64,000 nt of DNA from Conyzicola lurida (lineage in GTDB: Bacteria; Actinomycetota; Actinomycetes; Actinomycetales; Microbacteriaceae). Shown piece by piece: positions 35,913 to 43,534 of this stretch (positions are counted from its first letter, which is position 1; each line of letters starts with the position of its first letter). Position numbers and translations under genes: made by a program. The DNA lies in contig NZ_JACHMJ010000001.1 in NCBI RefSeq assembly GCF_014204935.1, forward strand, positions 930,001-994,000, given 5' to 3'. The notes below the pieces were generated by a model. The model was not told where the DNA came from and searched no databases. It was given only the letters and a program-made list of their open reading frames with translations.

Positions 35913-35987
35913 CGCTTCGACGGGCACGGCGACCGGGTGCTTCGACGGGCACCGCCCCCGGGCGCTTCGACGGCTCGGCGACCGGGC
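35913..35987. repeat. Three degenerate copies of a CTTCGACGG-type unit
   Basis: The unit CGCTTCGACGGGCACGGCGA (first copy from 35913) recurs from 35939 as GCTTCGACGGGCAC and from 35963 as CGCTTCGACGG with CTCGGCGACCGGG. It fills the gap between the LLM enzyme stop and the start of the uncharacterised protein. It is related to the TTCGACAGGCTC repeats seen elsewhere in the window. It is in direct rather than inverted orientation here. Confidence 0.6.
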
Positions 35988-35988
35988 G

Positions 35989-37038
35989 TCAGGCGGCGAG
36001 GGCCTTGCGCACCCGCGGTGCGACCTCGTTCGCGAACAACTCGATCGACTCGAGCATGAGCGACTGGGGCACGCCCGACCAGTCCATCTGCAGCCCGATC
36101 CGGTCCATGCCGAGGTGGCCGTGGACGTAGACGATCTTGTCCGCGACTTCCTGCGGGTCGCCGGCGAAGATCGCCCCGCGCTTGTCGACCATGTCCTCGT
36201 ACGTTTCCCGGTTCGGGGTCGGGAAGCCGCGCTCGGCGGAGATGCGGCTCATCGAGTCGATCCAGTAGTTGTAGAACGTGTCTTTGGCGATGCGCGAGTC
36301 CGTGCCGATGAAACCGGGGGCGGCGACGGCGGTCCGGAGCGTCGACGGGTCGTGCCCGTGCTGGGCGGCACTGCGACGGTAGAGGTCGAAGAGGGGCGCG
36401 AACCGTTCCGGGTGTCCGCCGATGATGGCGTAGCTCACCGGCACGCCGAGCGCACCCGCACGAGCGGACGACTCGGGATTGCCGCCGGTGGCGATCCAGA
36501 TGTCGAGCTTGCCCGGGAAATCGCCGGCATCGCTCGGCCGAGGGAGGATCTGCTGGTTGTCGAGTGACGGGCGGAAGTGACCGGTCCAGGTGACGAACTC
36601 CGACTCGTTGAGCTGGAGCAGCAGGTCGAGCTTCTCGGCGTAGAGCGAGTCGTAGTCGTTGAGGCTCGCGCCGAAAATCGGGAACGACTCGATGAACGAA
36701 CCGCGGCCGGCGACGATCTCGGCGCGGCCGTGGCTCAGCAGGTCGATGGTCGCGAACTGTTGGAAGACGCGGACGGGGTCCTCGGTGCTGAGCACGGTCA
36801 CCGCGCTGCCGAGCTTGATGCGCGACGTGACGGTGGCGGCCGCTGCCAGGACCGTGGCCGGAGCCGAGATCGAGTAGTCGGGGCGGTGGTGCTCGCCGAG
36901 TCCGAAGTAGTCGAGGCCCGCGGCATCCGCGGTCTTGATTCGCTCGATGGTGTCGGCCAGGTTCTGCTCGACGGAGACGCGGTCGCCGCTCGTGGGGTCC
37001 TGGTGGATGTCACCGAAGCTGTAGATTCCGAATTCCAT
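35989..37038 (-). CDS. LLM-class flavin-dependent oxidoreductase (bacterial luciferase-like)
   Basis: The 349-residue TIM-barrel enzyme has the luciferase-like pattern: AGLDYFGLGEHHRPDYS near residue 42, IKLGSAVTVLSTEDPVRVFQQ, GRAEIVAGRGSFIESFPIFG, and IWIATGGNPESSARAG. It probably uses FMN or F420, with an unknown substrate. It is divergent from the iron-box-controlled SIP gene across 88 bp, and a 12-bp palindrome lies at its start codon. Confidence 0.88.
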   Translation of the reverse strand: MEFGIYSFGDIHQDPTSGDRVSVEQNLADTIERIKTADAAGLDYFGLGEHHRPDYSISAPATVLAAAATVTSRIKLGSAVTVLSTEDPVRVFQQFATIDLLSHGRAEIVAGRGSFIESFPIFGASLNDYDSLYAEKLDLLLQLNESEFVTWTGHFRPSLDNQQILPRPSDAGDFPGKLDIWIATGGNPESSARAGALGVPVSYAIIGGHPERFAPLFDLYRRSAAQHGHDPSTLRTAVAAPGFIGTDSRIAKDTFYNYWIDSMSRISAERGFPTPNRETYEDMVDKRGAIFAGDPQEVADKIVYVHGHLGMDRIGLQMDWSGVPQSLMLESIELFANEVAPRVRKALAA

Positions 37039-37039
37039 G

Positions 37040-37051
37040 TGTATGCATACA
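37040..37051 (-). promoter_or_regulatory. 12-bp palindrome at the LLM oxidoreductase start
   Basis: TGTATGCATACA is a perfect palindrome starting one base upstream of the ATG at 37038. It could be an operator or part of the core promoter. The divergent iron box lies about 48 bp away and is unrelated in sequence. Confidence 0.35.
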
Positions 37052-37098
37052 ATCTGATTGCTGGGAGTATTCCCGGGAGGCGGCCGGGGCTGTTGGCA

Positions 37099-37120
37099 TT
37101 AGGTAAGGCATGCCTATACT
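37099..37120 (+). promoter_or_regulatory. IdeR/DtxR-type iron box overlapping a leaderless promoter
   Basis: TTAGGTAAGGCATGCCTAT (37099-37117) matches 16 of 19 positions of the published IdeR/DtxR consensus (TWAGGTWAGSCTWACCTWA). It overlaps the -10 box TATACT (37115-37120), which is 6 bases before the ATG at 37127. Iron-loaded repressor bound here would block the promoter, so the SIP gene should be switched on in iron starvation. Confidence 0.75.
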
Positions 37121-37126
37121 GAATGC

Positions 37127-37483
37127 ATGACATACATCGACGAGAGCACCGCGTCGATTGGGTGGAACCCTGACGCTGCCGACAGAATCCTCCTCGCCGG
37201 CGATGAAACTGCGCTCCCCGTCATTCAGACCATTCTCGCAACCCTTCCCGCCAGGGCGCGAGGTCAGGTCTTCGTCGAGGTGCAGAGCGAGGGCGACATC
37301 GTCGAACTCGCCGCTCCCGGTCGCTTCGCCGTGTGCTGGCTGGTTCGCGACCGCGGACAGGTGCTGCGCCGCACGGTCGACGCCTGGTTGAGCGAGATGC
37401 TCCCGACGAGCGCGTTCGACGACCACCACGTCTACGCGTGGATCGCGAACGACGGCGCCGCGCGCACGCTCAGCTCGAACTAG
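37127..37483 (+). CDS. Stand-alone SIP (siderophore-interacting protein) domain
   Basis: The 118-residue protein corresponds to the C-terminal NAD(P)H-binding half of ViuB-like ferric-siderophore reductases: RILLAGDETALPVIQTILATLP at the start, then VFVEVQSEGDIVEL, and HHVYAWIANDGAAR near the end. The FAD-binding half is absent, so it is either a partner of a flavoprotein elsewhere or has another role. The family link, the iron box and the leaderless promoter all point to iron acquisition. Confidence 0.85.
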   Translation: MTYIDESTASIGWNPDAADRILLAGDETALPVIQTILATLPARARGQVFVEVQSEGDIVELAAPGRFAVCWLVRDRGQVLRRTVDAWLSEMLPTSAFDDHHVYAWIANDGAARTLSSN

Positions 37484-37827
37484 AGCGCACCCGGCTCGAA
37501 CTTGGAGCGCGGATTTCTTGCGCTCGCTGGAACCCGGGCTTGTAGGTCGCTGAGCCTGTGGTCCCTCATCGAGGGTTGGCAACAGTGTTCGTAGGGGGAA
37601 CTGCCAGTCGTGTGAGTCTTAGTAGCCGCGAGCCGCGAGCCGCAAGCCGCGAGCCGCGAGCCGCGAGCCGCGAGCCGCGAGCCGCGAGCCGCGAGCCGCG
37701 AGCCCCGAGCCGCGACCCGCGTTCCATCTACATGTCACCGGTGACGCCTCCGCATAGGTCGCGGTGGGCGGTAGCGGTGATGACTACGCAGTGCGGCGGT
37801 TGCCCGATATCGGTGATCGGTGCTCGG
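37484..37827. other. Gene-free gap with heptamer repeat array
   Basis: No gene is supported in this stretch of about 340 bp. It holds a GAGCCTGTGGTCCCT fragment of the window's intergenic repeat near 37550, the heptamer array at 37625-37721, and a perfect palindrome GTCACCGGTGAC at 37734-37745. An open frame crosses the array only because a 7-bp repeat of this composition has no stop codon in any phase. Confidence 0.6.
37625..37721. repeat. Tandem heptamer array (GCCGCGA)13
   Basis: Thirteen head-to-tail copies of GCCGCGA, with single changes in copies 3 and 12, are followed by CCCGCG. The array lies about 107 bp beyond the 3' end of the DUF222/HNH gene. A shorter degenerate heptamer array lies upstream of the same gene at 39461-39501. 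The low copy divergence suggests recent expansion by slippage. Confidence 0.85.
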
Positions 37828-39348
37828 CTAGAAGGGCATGTCGTTCCCTTCGTCGGTGAGTGGGGTGTCCCAGTTCTGCGGTGTCTCGTCTGTGGTCGCG
37901 CTAGCTTTCTTGGTGGCTTCGAGGAAGCCGGGTGCGAGGCGGCGTTGGGGTGGGATGACGTACCGGCGCCCGCAGGGGCTGATCCATTCTTTGTCGCCGT
38001 CGGGGAGCCGGTTCATCAGCCACCGGGTGTTGTGGATGAGCCGGTGGTCGGGTGCGCATGCCAAAGCCGAGTTGGCGAGGGAGGTGTCGTGGCTGTCGGA
38101 CCATTCGACCGGGTGGTGACCGTGGGATTCGTTCGCGGTGGCGTCGCACCACGGTCCGGTGCATTTGCCGTCGATGAGTCTCACCGCCCTCCGGAGGGAG
38201 GGCGGGAGGTGTCGGAACCGGTCGTCGAAGGAGACGATGCTGCCGGTGACCGGGTCGGTCAGCAGCCGGTAGAACCCGGGTGCGTCCGCGACGAGGGTGC
38301 GGGCGGTGGCGGGGTCGACCGGGATGCTGCCCTCCAGGGTCGCCGGCGCGGTGTCCTTGCCGAGCAGGGTGAGGATGGGGATCTCGATGTGGATCTGGGC
38401 GACGACGCCGTGGCCGAGGCGCTTCCCGTCCTTGCCGGTGCCGTCAAGCGCCGTCTCAGGGTCGCCGGCGGCCCCGTCGCCGCACAGGTCGCCCTTCAGC
38501 AGGATCTCCGTCGCGACATCCGCCCGCCGTTGGGTCAGGGTGCGGTTGTCGTCGGCGGTTTTGGGGAGGGCGATGTCGGTGATCCGGTTGTAGATCCCGG
38601 CCAGGTCCTCGTTGGCCGCGTGCAGGGTGAGGTAGCCCATCCCGTTCTCGCCCGGGTCGAAGATCAGAGCCCTGGAGACGACGGCTTTCTGGTGCCGTTC
38701 GTCCAACGTCTGCTGGTGCAGGCGTTCCTTCACCTGGACCGCCCGTTTGCGGAATGTCGGGACGATCATCCGTCCGGCGAGCGGCACCAGTTCCCGCTCG
38801 AACACGGCCCGGGTGGGGGCGTCGAGGTCGGCGGCGGTGGAGGCCATGACTTTCGCGTGCTCGTACCGCATCGCCCCGGCCGCCAGCGCGTCCAAGGTGA
38901 GGGGCAGGCCGGTGACGAGGGTCTTCGACTCGACGACCAGGTGCTCGGCCATGGTCCGGGTGAGGGTGAACGCGGCCGCGATCTCGGTCGCCAGCTCCGC
39001 CTGGGCGCGGTGCTTCACCGTCCAGCCGGAATCGGTCCGGCGGGGACGCCCGAACGCGGCCCTGCGCACGCTTTCTTCTTCGGCTTCTTCGGCGGCGATC
39101 TGCTCCGACAGCACCCGCAGCTCGTCGATCCTGCGGGCCCGCCGGGCCGCCGCCACGGCGAGCTGCCGGTCTTCCGTCTCGGCGTCGTCCAGGTAGAGGC
39201 CGAACAGGGCCTGCCGGCGCTCCACCGGCGACAGGGACGCATCCAGCAGGGAGGTGTCGACCAAATCCGACGGGAGGACCGTCAGCGGGTCGGGCGGCGG
39301 CTCGAACAACAGCCCGCCGGGCGGGTGGAACGTGTCTGAATTGCTCAT
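37828..39348 (-). CDS. DUF222 / HNH endonuclease domain protein (13E12 repeat family)
   Basis: The 506-residue protein has a helical DUF222 domain (about 40-350; with SPVERRQALFGLYLDDAE and the stretch RAVFERELVPLAGR) and a C-terminal HNH nuclease domain (about 395-460). The HNH site shows cysteines in KCTGPWCD, His in HGHHPVEW, Asn in SLANSALAC and His in DHRLIH. Such genes are multi-copy in many actinobacteria, and their role is unknown. I start at the ATG at 39348 with GGAG upstream. Heptamer repeats flank the gene on both sides. Confidence 0.88.
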   Translation of the reverse strand: MSNSDTFHPPGGLLFEPPPDPLTVLPSDLVDTSLLDASLSPVERRQALFGLYLDDAETEDRQLAVAAARRARRIDELRVLSEQIAAEEAEEESVRRAAFGRPRRTDSGWTVKHRAQAELATEIAAAFTLTRTMAEHLVVESKTLVTGLPLTLDALAAGAMRYEHAKVMASTAADLDAPTRAVFERELVPLAGRMIVPTFRKRAVQVKERLHQQTLDERHQKAVVSRALIFDPGENGMGYLTLHAANEDLAGIYNRITDIALPKTADDNRTLTQRRADVATEILLKGDLCGDGAAGDPETALDGTGKDGKRLGHGVVAQIHIEIPILTLLGKDTAPATLEGSIPVDPATARTLVADAPGFYRLLTDPVTGSIVSFDDRFRHLPPSLRRAVRLIDGKCTGPWCDATANESHGHHPVEWSDSHDTSLANSALACAPDHRLIHNTRWLMNRLPDGDKEWISPCGRRYVIPPQRRLAPGFLEATKKASATTDETPQNWDTPLTDEGNDMPF

Positions 39349-39460
39349 GGCAGAACTCCAATCCCACCCACCGACATCGGGGCGCACCACGACGGCCGGC
39401 TGTGGAGAACCGGCCCGAACGAAGATTCCGGACGCCCTGTGGAGGAGAAGAACCAGCCCC

Positions 39461-39501
39461 GAGACCCGAGACCCGAGACCCGAGCCGCGAGACCCGCGAA
39501 T
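39461..39501. repeat. Degenerate heptamer repeat upstream of the DUF222/HNH gene
   Basis: Three copies of GAGACCC are followed by GAGCCGC, another GAGACCC and a partial unit. The unit is the same length and close in sequence to the array at 37625-37721, and it runs in the same orientation. It lies about 113 bp upstream of the HNH gene start. Confidence 0.7.
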
Positions 39502-39515
39502 GAAAGCCGAGCCCC

Positions 39516-40325
39516 CTACAACCCCACCAACTGCCCGCTCTTGATCCACAGCCCGGCGGCGAGATCCGTGTCGTCGGCCTGCTTGCGGGTGCGCCCGAAC
39601 GGCTTCAGCTGGTCGTAGTACGTGCCGCTCGGAGCGGGCGACCCCGCCCCGGTCGCCAGCAGCACCAGCGGCTCGGCGCCCTGCGTCGCCGGAATCCCGA
39701 ACCCGCCCGGCTTGATCGCCTGCGAGACGCGCATCAACCGGTCCTGGGCGCCGAAACCGGTCGACACATAGCCCGGGTGGAACGAGTACGCGTCGAGTCC
39801 CGTGCGCTTCGCCAGTTCCCGCGTGAACAGCACCGTCGCGAGCTTGCTGGTGCCGTAGGCGCGCCATCCGCCGAACCACGGCCGTTTGGTCCATTCCATG
39901 TCGTCGAGCCGCACGTCGCCCACCAGATTCATCAGGCTGGAGGTCGAGACGACACGCGCCCCGCTCTCGAGCAGGCGCGGCAGCAGCAGGTTCGTCAGCA
40001 GGAACGGCGCGAGGTGGTTGTGCTGGATCGTCCGCTCGTGCCCGTCGGCCGTGACGCCCTTCTCGCTGATCAGTCCGCCCGCGTTGTTGGCGAGCACGTC
40101 GATGCGGGGATACCGGTCGAGCAGGGCCGTCGCGAGCGCACGCACGTCGTCGAGACGGTCGTAGTCGGCGATAAACGGCGTGCCGCCGACGGATGCCGCG
40201 ACCGACGCCGTCCGCTCCGGATTGCGCCCCACGACCGCGACTTCCCAGCCCTCGTCCGCGAGCCGCCCGGCGGCGACAGCGCCGATGCCCGAGCTGGCTC
40301 CCGTGAGCACGATTGTTTTCGTCAT
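39516..40325 (-). CDS. Short-chain dehydrogenase (retinol dehydrogenase/WWOX-like SDR)
   Basis: The 269-residue SDR has TGASSGIG at the N-terminus, VVGRNPERT (NADP preference), NNAGG, a catalytic Ser in VVSTSSLMN, and the YxxxK pair in YGTSKLA followed by FHPGYVSTGFG. It resembles the extended group that includes vertebrate retinol dehydrogenases. The substrate is unknown. It overlaps the upstream HExxH-motif gene by 4 bases (ATGA), so they are one operon. Confidence 0.87.
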   Translation of the reverse strand: MTKTIVLTGASSGIGAVAAGRLADEGWEVAVVGRNPERTASVAASVGGTPFIADYDRLDDVRALATALLDRYPRIDVLANNAGGLISEKGVTADGHERTIQHNHLAPFLLTNLLLPRLLESGARVVSTSSLMNLVGDVRLDDMEWTKRPWFGGWRAYGTSKLATVLFTRELAKRTGLDAYSFHPGYVSTGFGAQDRLMRVSQAIKPGGFGIPATQGAEPLVLLATGAGSPAPSGTYYDQLKPFGRTRKQADDTDLAAGLWIKSGQLVGL

Positions 40326-40771
40326 GAATAGCCGCCTTTATGCAGTCCTGCTTCGACCTCGAAGCGATTGGTTCGCGCGTCGGGTCCGGCGGCGATGTAG
40401 AGCGGGATAAAAGCGAGCCCGTACTTCTTCCACTGTGCCCGATGAACAGCCTCGTGTTCGAGAACCGCGGGCGTGAGGTTGCTGTGAGTCAGGTAGACGG
40501 CACCGATCGTGGTGCCGCCGCGTCCGAACGCCCAGCGGGGGCAGCGTCGCGCCACGATGACACCCCCGGCGGCACGGATGCGGCCGAGACTGAGCGCGGT
40601 ACCCCAGATGAGGCCGGCGCCCGTGGCGATCCAGTACCCCGGCCGCGCGACTGCGGGGTGCAGCAGAAACCGTTTCAGCGGCGCGACGCCTGCCGCGGCA
40701 TCCGACAGTCTCTGGAAAAGCCGCACGACGCCGGAGGGGTCGATCGGACGCACGGGACGCACGGGCTTCAT
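40322..40771 (-). CDS. Small HExxH-motif protein, putative metallopeptidase-like
   Basis: The 149-residue protein has one hydrophobic segment (about 47-65, GYWIATGAGLIWGTALSLG) and the zinc-site pattern HEAVH at 106-110 within LEHEAVHRAQWKKYG. A possible third ligand is in NRFEVEAGL near 138-140. That is the layout of minimal DUF4157-like putative peptidases, but activity is unproven. TATTCT lies 6 bases before the ATG at 40771, which supports this start over the longer frame. It is coupled to the SDR downstream. Confidence 0.72.
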   Translation of the reverse strand: MKPVRPVRPIDPSGVVRLFQRLSDAAAGVAPLKRFLLHPAVARPGYWIATGAGLIWGTALSLGRIRAAGGVIVARRCPRWAFGRGGTTIGAVYLTHSNLTPAVLEHEAVHRAQWKKYGLAFIPLYIAAGPDARTNRFEVEAGLHKGGYS

Positions 40772-40777
40772 ACGCGC

Positions 40778-40787
40778 AGAATACAGT
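40778..40787. promoter_or_regulatory. Overlapping divergent -10 boxes (leaderless bidirectional promoter)
   Basis: Only 22 bp separate two divergent ATGs. Minus-strand TATTCT (40783-40778) is 6 bases from the ATG at 40771. Plus-strand TACAGT (40782-40787) is 6 bases from the ATG at 40794. The hexamers share the TA at 40782-40783, the same geometry as at 4300-4309. Confidence 0.6.
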
Positions 40788-40793
40788 GGCTGT

Positions 40794-42026
40794 ATGGCGG
40801 ACGACGTGCGGCGAGTGGCGATGGTTTCGATGCACACGTCCCCGGCGGCGACTCCCGGTCAGGCGGATGCCGGCGGGATGAACGTCGCGATACTGGGGCT
40901 CGCGCGCGAACTCGCCGGACGTGGCATCGCCGTCGACCTGTTGACACGGTCGTCCGGACAGTCGACCGTGACCGACATCGCCCCCGGAATCACGCTGCAC
41001 GAACTCGAGGCCGGGCCGCCCGGCATCGTCGCCAAGGAGGACCTCTCGAGCGTCGCCGACGAATTCGGGGAGGCCGTCGCGCGCCTGGCCGGCCGCGAAT
41101 CGGGGCGGTACGACGTGATCCACGCGCACTACTGGATCAGCGGAATCGCCGCGCTGCCCGTGGCGATCGAGCTGGGCATCCCGTTCGTGCAGAGTTTCCA
41201 CACGCTGGGCGACATGAAGCACCGCGCCATGATCGACGAGGTGCCGACCGAGCCGCAGCGACGGGTTCGCAGCGAGTCGTTCCTCGCGAATCAGGCCGAC
41301 GCGGTGATCGCGAGTTCGACCGCCGAGGTCGACGCCCTGCTCGAACAGGTGGGTGCGCCGGCCGAACACGTCTGGATCATGCCCCCGGGCGTCGATACCG
41401 GGCTGTTCGCTCCGCGCCCCGAGGCCGGCGCGGCCGTGCGGGAGGCGCTCGGCATCGAGGCCGACCGACCGGTGATCGCCGTCGTCGGACGCGTGCAGGA
41501 GCTCAAAGGCCAGCGGCTCGCGGTGCGCGTGCTCGCTGCCCTGCCCGAACCGCGTCCCGTGCTGGTGATCGCCGGGCGACCGACGCCGGGCGCCGAGAGC
41601 TACTTCCTCGCGCTGCACGAGCTCGCCGCCGAACTGGGGGTCGTCGACGACCTGAGGTTCACCGGTGCGCTCGAGCGGGAGGCGGTGGCCGAGCTGTTCG
41701 CGGCCGCGACCCTCACACTGGTGCCGTCGCACTCCGAGACGTTCGGGCTCGTCGCGCTGGAGTCCGCGGCGAGCGGCACGCCCGTGGTCGCGCAGCGGGT
41801 GTCGGGCCTGGTCGAGTCGGTCTCCGACGGGGAGTCGGGCCTGCTCATCGACTCGCGCGACCCGGCTGACTGGGCGCGCGCGATCGGCGTGCTGCTCGAC
41901 AACCCCGCCGCCTACGCCGAGCTCGCGCGGTCGGCGCGCGCGTTCGCGGAGGGGTTCAGCTGGGAGACGTCCGTCTCGGTGCTGCTCGACGTGTACGAGA
42001 GCGTGGCGGCGCGGCCGGTGTTGTAG
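40794..42026 (+). CDS. mshA: D-inositol-3-phosphate glycosyltransferase-like GT4 enzyme (MshA-like)
   Basis: The 410-residue GT-B enzyme resembles MshA, which transfers GlcNAc to inositol-3-phosphate in the first step of mycothiol synthesis. The N-terminal HTSPAATPGQADAGGMNV block (14-31) is characteristic, followed by HAHYWISG, SFHTLGDMKH and VVGRVQELKGQ. The donor-binding SHSETFGLVALESAASGTPVVA comes late. Related sucrose-phosphate-synthase-like GT4 enzymes share part of this, so the symbol is probable rather than certain. TACAGT is 6 bases before the ATG. Confidence 0.8.
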   Translation: MADDVRRVAMVSMHTSPAATPGQADAGGMNVAILGLARELAGRGIAVDLLTRSSGQSTVTDIAPGITLHELEAGPPGIVAKEDLSSVADEFGEAVARLAGRESGRYDVIHAHYWISGIAALPVAIELGIPFVQSFHTLGDMKHRAMIDEVPTEPQRRVRSESFLANQADAVIASSTAEVDALLEQVGAPAEHVWIMPPGVDTGLFAPRPEAGAAVREALGIEADRPVIAVVGRVQELKGQRLAVRVLAALPEPRPVLVIAGRPTPGAESYFLALHELAAELGVVDDLRFTGALEREAVAELFAAATLTLVPSHSETFGLVALESAASGTPVVAQRVSGLVESVSDGESGLLIDSRDPADWARAIGVLLDNPAAYAELARSARAFAEGFSWETSVSVLLDVYESVAARPVL

Positions 42027-42034
42027 CGGGCACG

Positions 42035-43468
42035 CTACGGCCGCCCGTAGGTCTCGAGCAGCCGCAGCCAGATCTCGTTCATCGTCGGGTAGGCGGGAAC
42101 GGCGTGCCAGAGCCGGTCGATCGGCACCTCGCCGACGACCGCGATGGTCGCGGCGTGGATCATCTCGCTGACGTCCTGGCCGACGAAGGTCAGCCCCACG
42201 ATGACCTTGCGCTTCTCGTCGACGACCATGCGCGCCCGGCCCTTGTAGCCGTCGGCCTGCAGGCTCGCGCCGGCGACCGATCCGAGTTCGTAGTCGACCA
42301 CGCGGATGTCGTAGCCGGCCTTTCGCGCGGCATCCGAGGTGAGCCCGACCGAGGCCACCTCCGGGTCGCTGAACGTCACCTGCGGCACGGCGGCGTGGTC
42401 GGCGGTCGCGGCGTGCGCGCCCCAGGCGCCGTCGTGCACCGCCTTGCTCTGCGCGCGGGCCGCGATGACGTCGCCGGCGGCGCGCGCCTGGTACTTGCCC
42501 TGGTGGGTGAGCAGCGCGCGGTGGTTCACATCGCCGGTCGCGTAGAGCCAACCGTGCTTGTGGTTGGTGTCGGCGCGAACGAGCAGCGTGTCGTCGACGT
42601 CGAGCCAGTCGCCGACGGCGATACCCACGGTGTCGAGCCCAATGTCGGTCGTGCGAGGCTGGCGTCCGGCAGCGACCAGGACCTCGGCGGCGAGCACGGA
42701 GCTGCCGTCGGAGAGTTCGAGGGTGACGCCCGCGTCGTCGCGGCTCGCCGAGGTGGGGGAGACGCCCGTCGTGATGGTGACGCCGAGGGCGCGCAGCGAT
42801 TCGCCGACGAGTTCTCCGGCGAAGTCCTCCTGGGTGGTGAGCAGTCCGCTGCGGGCGATGATGGTCACGTCGCTGCCGAAGCTGGCGTACGCGGTGGCCA
42901 TCTCGACCGCCACGACGCCGCCGCCGACGATGGCGAGGCTCGCGGGGATGATCTTGGCGCTCGTCGCCTCGCGCGGGGTCCACGGCTGCACGTCGGCGAT
43001 GCCGGGGATGTCGGGCAGCACCGGGTCGGAGCCGGTGGCGACCACGACGGCGTGCCGCGCGGTGAGCTGCGTGTGCGATCCGTCGCCGTGCTCGACCGAG
43101 ACGGTGCGCACGCCGGTGATGCGGCCGTGCCCGCGCACGAGCGCGATGCCGGCGCTCTCGACCCAGTCGACCTGGCCCTGGTCGTCCCAGTTGCTGGTGA
43201 ACGAGTCGCGGCGCGCGAGGGTGGCGGCGACGTCGAGCTCGCCGGTCACGGCCTCTTTGGTGCCGCCGACGTTCTGTGCGGCGCGCAGCGCGATCCCGCT
43301 GCGGAGGAGGGCCTTCGACGGCATACACGCCCAGTAGCTGCACTCGCCGCCGACGAGCTCGCTCTCGATGAGCACCGCCGTGAGGCCGCCCTGCACTGCG
43401 CGGTCCGCGACGTTTTCGGCGACGGCGCCAGCGCCGATAACGATGAGGTCAAATTCGGTGTCGGTCAT
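42035..43468 (-). CDS. Pyridine nucleotide-disulfide oxidoreductase, class I
   Basis: The 477-residue flavoprotein has the FAD motif VIGAGAVAENVA at the N-terminus, the redox disulfide in GGECSYWACMPSKALL (Cys-x4-Cys), a central NAD(P) Rossmann motif GGGVVAVEMA, and the dimerisation domain. The C-terminal His-Glu pair that lipoamide dehydrogenase and mercuric reductase use is replaced (LWHAVPAYPTMNE). The family includes lipoamide dehydrogenase, mycothione reductase and MerA; the partner is unclear. TAGCCT is 6 bases before the ATG. Confidence 0.85.
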   Translation of the reverse strand: MTDTEFDLIVIGAGAVAENVADRAVQGGLTAVLIESELVGGECSYWACMPSKALLRSGIALRAAQNVGGTKEAVTGELDVAATLARRDSFTSNWDDQGQVDWVESAGIALVRGHGRITGVRTVSVEHGDGSHTQLTARHAVVVATGSDPVLPDIPGIADVQPWTPREATSAKIIPASLAIVGGGVVAVEMATAYASFGSDVTIIARSGLLTTQEDFAGELVGESLRALGVTITTGVSPTSASRDDAGVTLELSDGSSVLAAEVLVAAGRQPRTTDIGLDTVGIAVGDWLDVDDTLLVRADTNHKHGWLYATGDVNHRALLTHQGKYQARAAGDVIAARAQSKAVHDGAWGAHAATADHAAVPQVTFSDPEVASVGLTSDAARKAGYDIRVVDYELGSVAGASLQADGYKGRARMVVDEKRKVIVGLTFVGQDVSEMIHAATIAVVGEVPIDRLWHAVPAYPTMNEIWLRLLETYGRP

Positions 43469-43534
43469 TCTGCGAGGCTACCGGGCGCGCCTGACAAGAA
43501 CTAGGACGAGGGCGGATGACGCAGCGCCCGACTC

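Noticed and set aside
37127-37483. SIP gene as a truncated pseudogene
   Set aside because: It has a proper start, an iron box, a -10 box and a complete NAD(P)-binding domain, so a deliberate short form is more likely.
37625-37721. Possible CRISPR array
   Set aside because: Units are 7 bp and directly adjacent with no spacers, so this is a simple tandem repeat.
37558-39339. Plus-strand frame with repeated Ser-Arg-Glu-Pro-Arg units
   Set aside because: The repeats come from the heptamer array and the rest is antisense to the DUF222/HNH gene.
40338-43343. Very long minus-strand open frame of about 1000 codons
   Set aside because: It runs antisense through three real genes and encodes Arg/Pro/Gly-rich sequence with no domain; it is a high-GC shadow frame.
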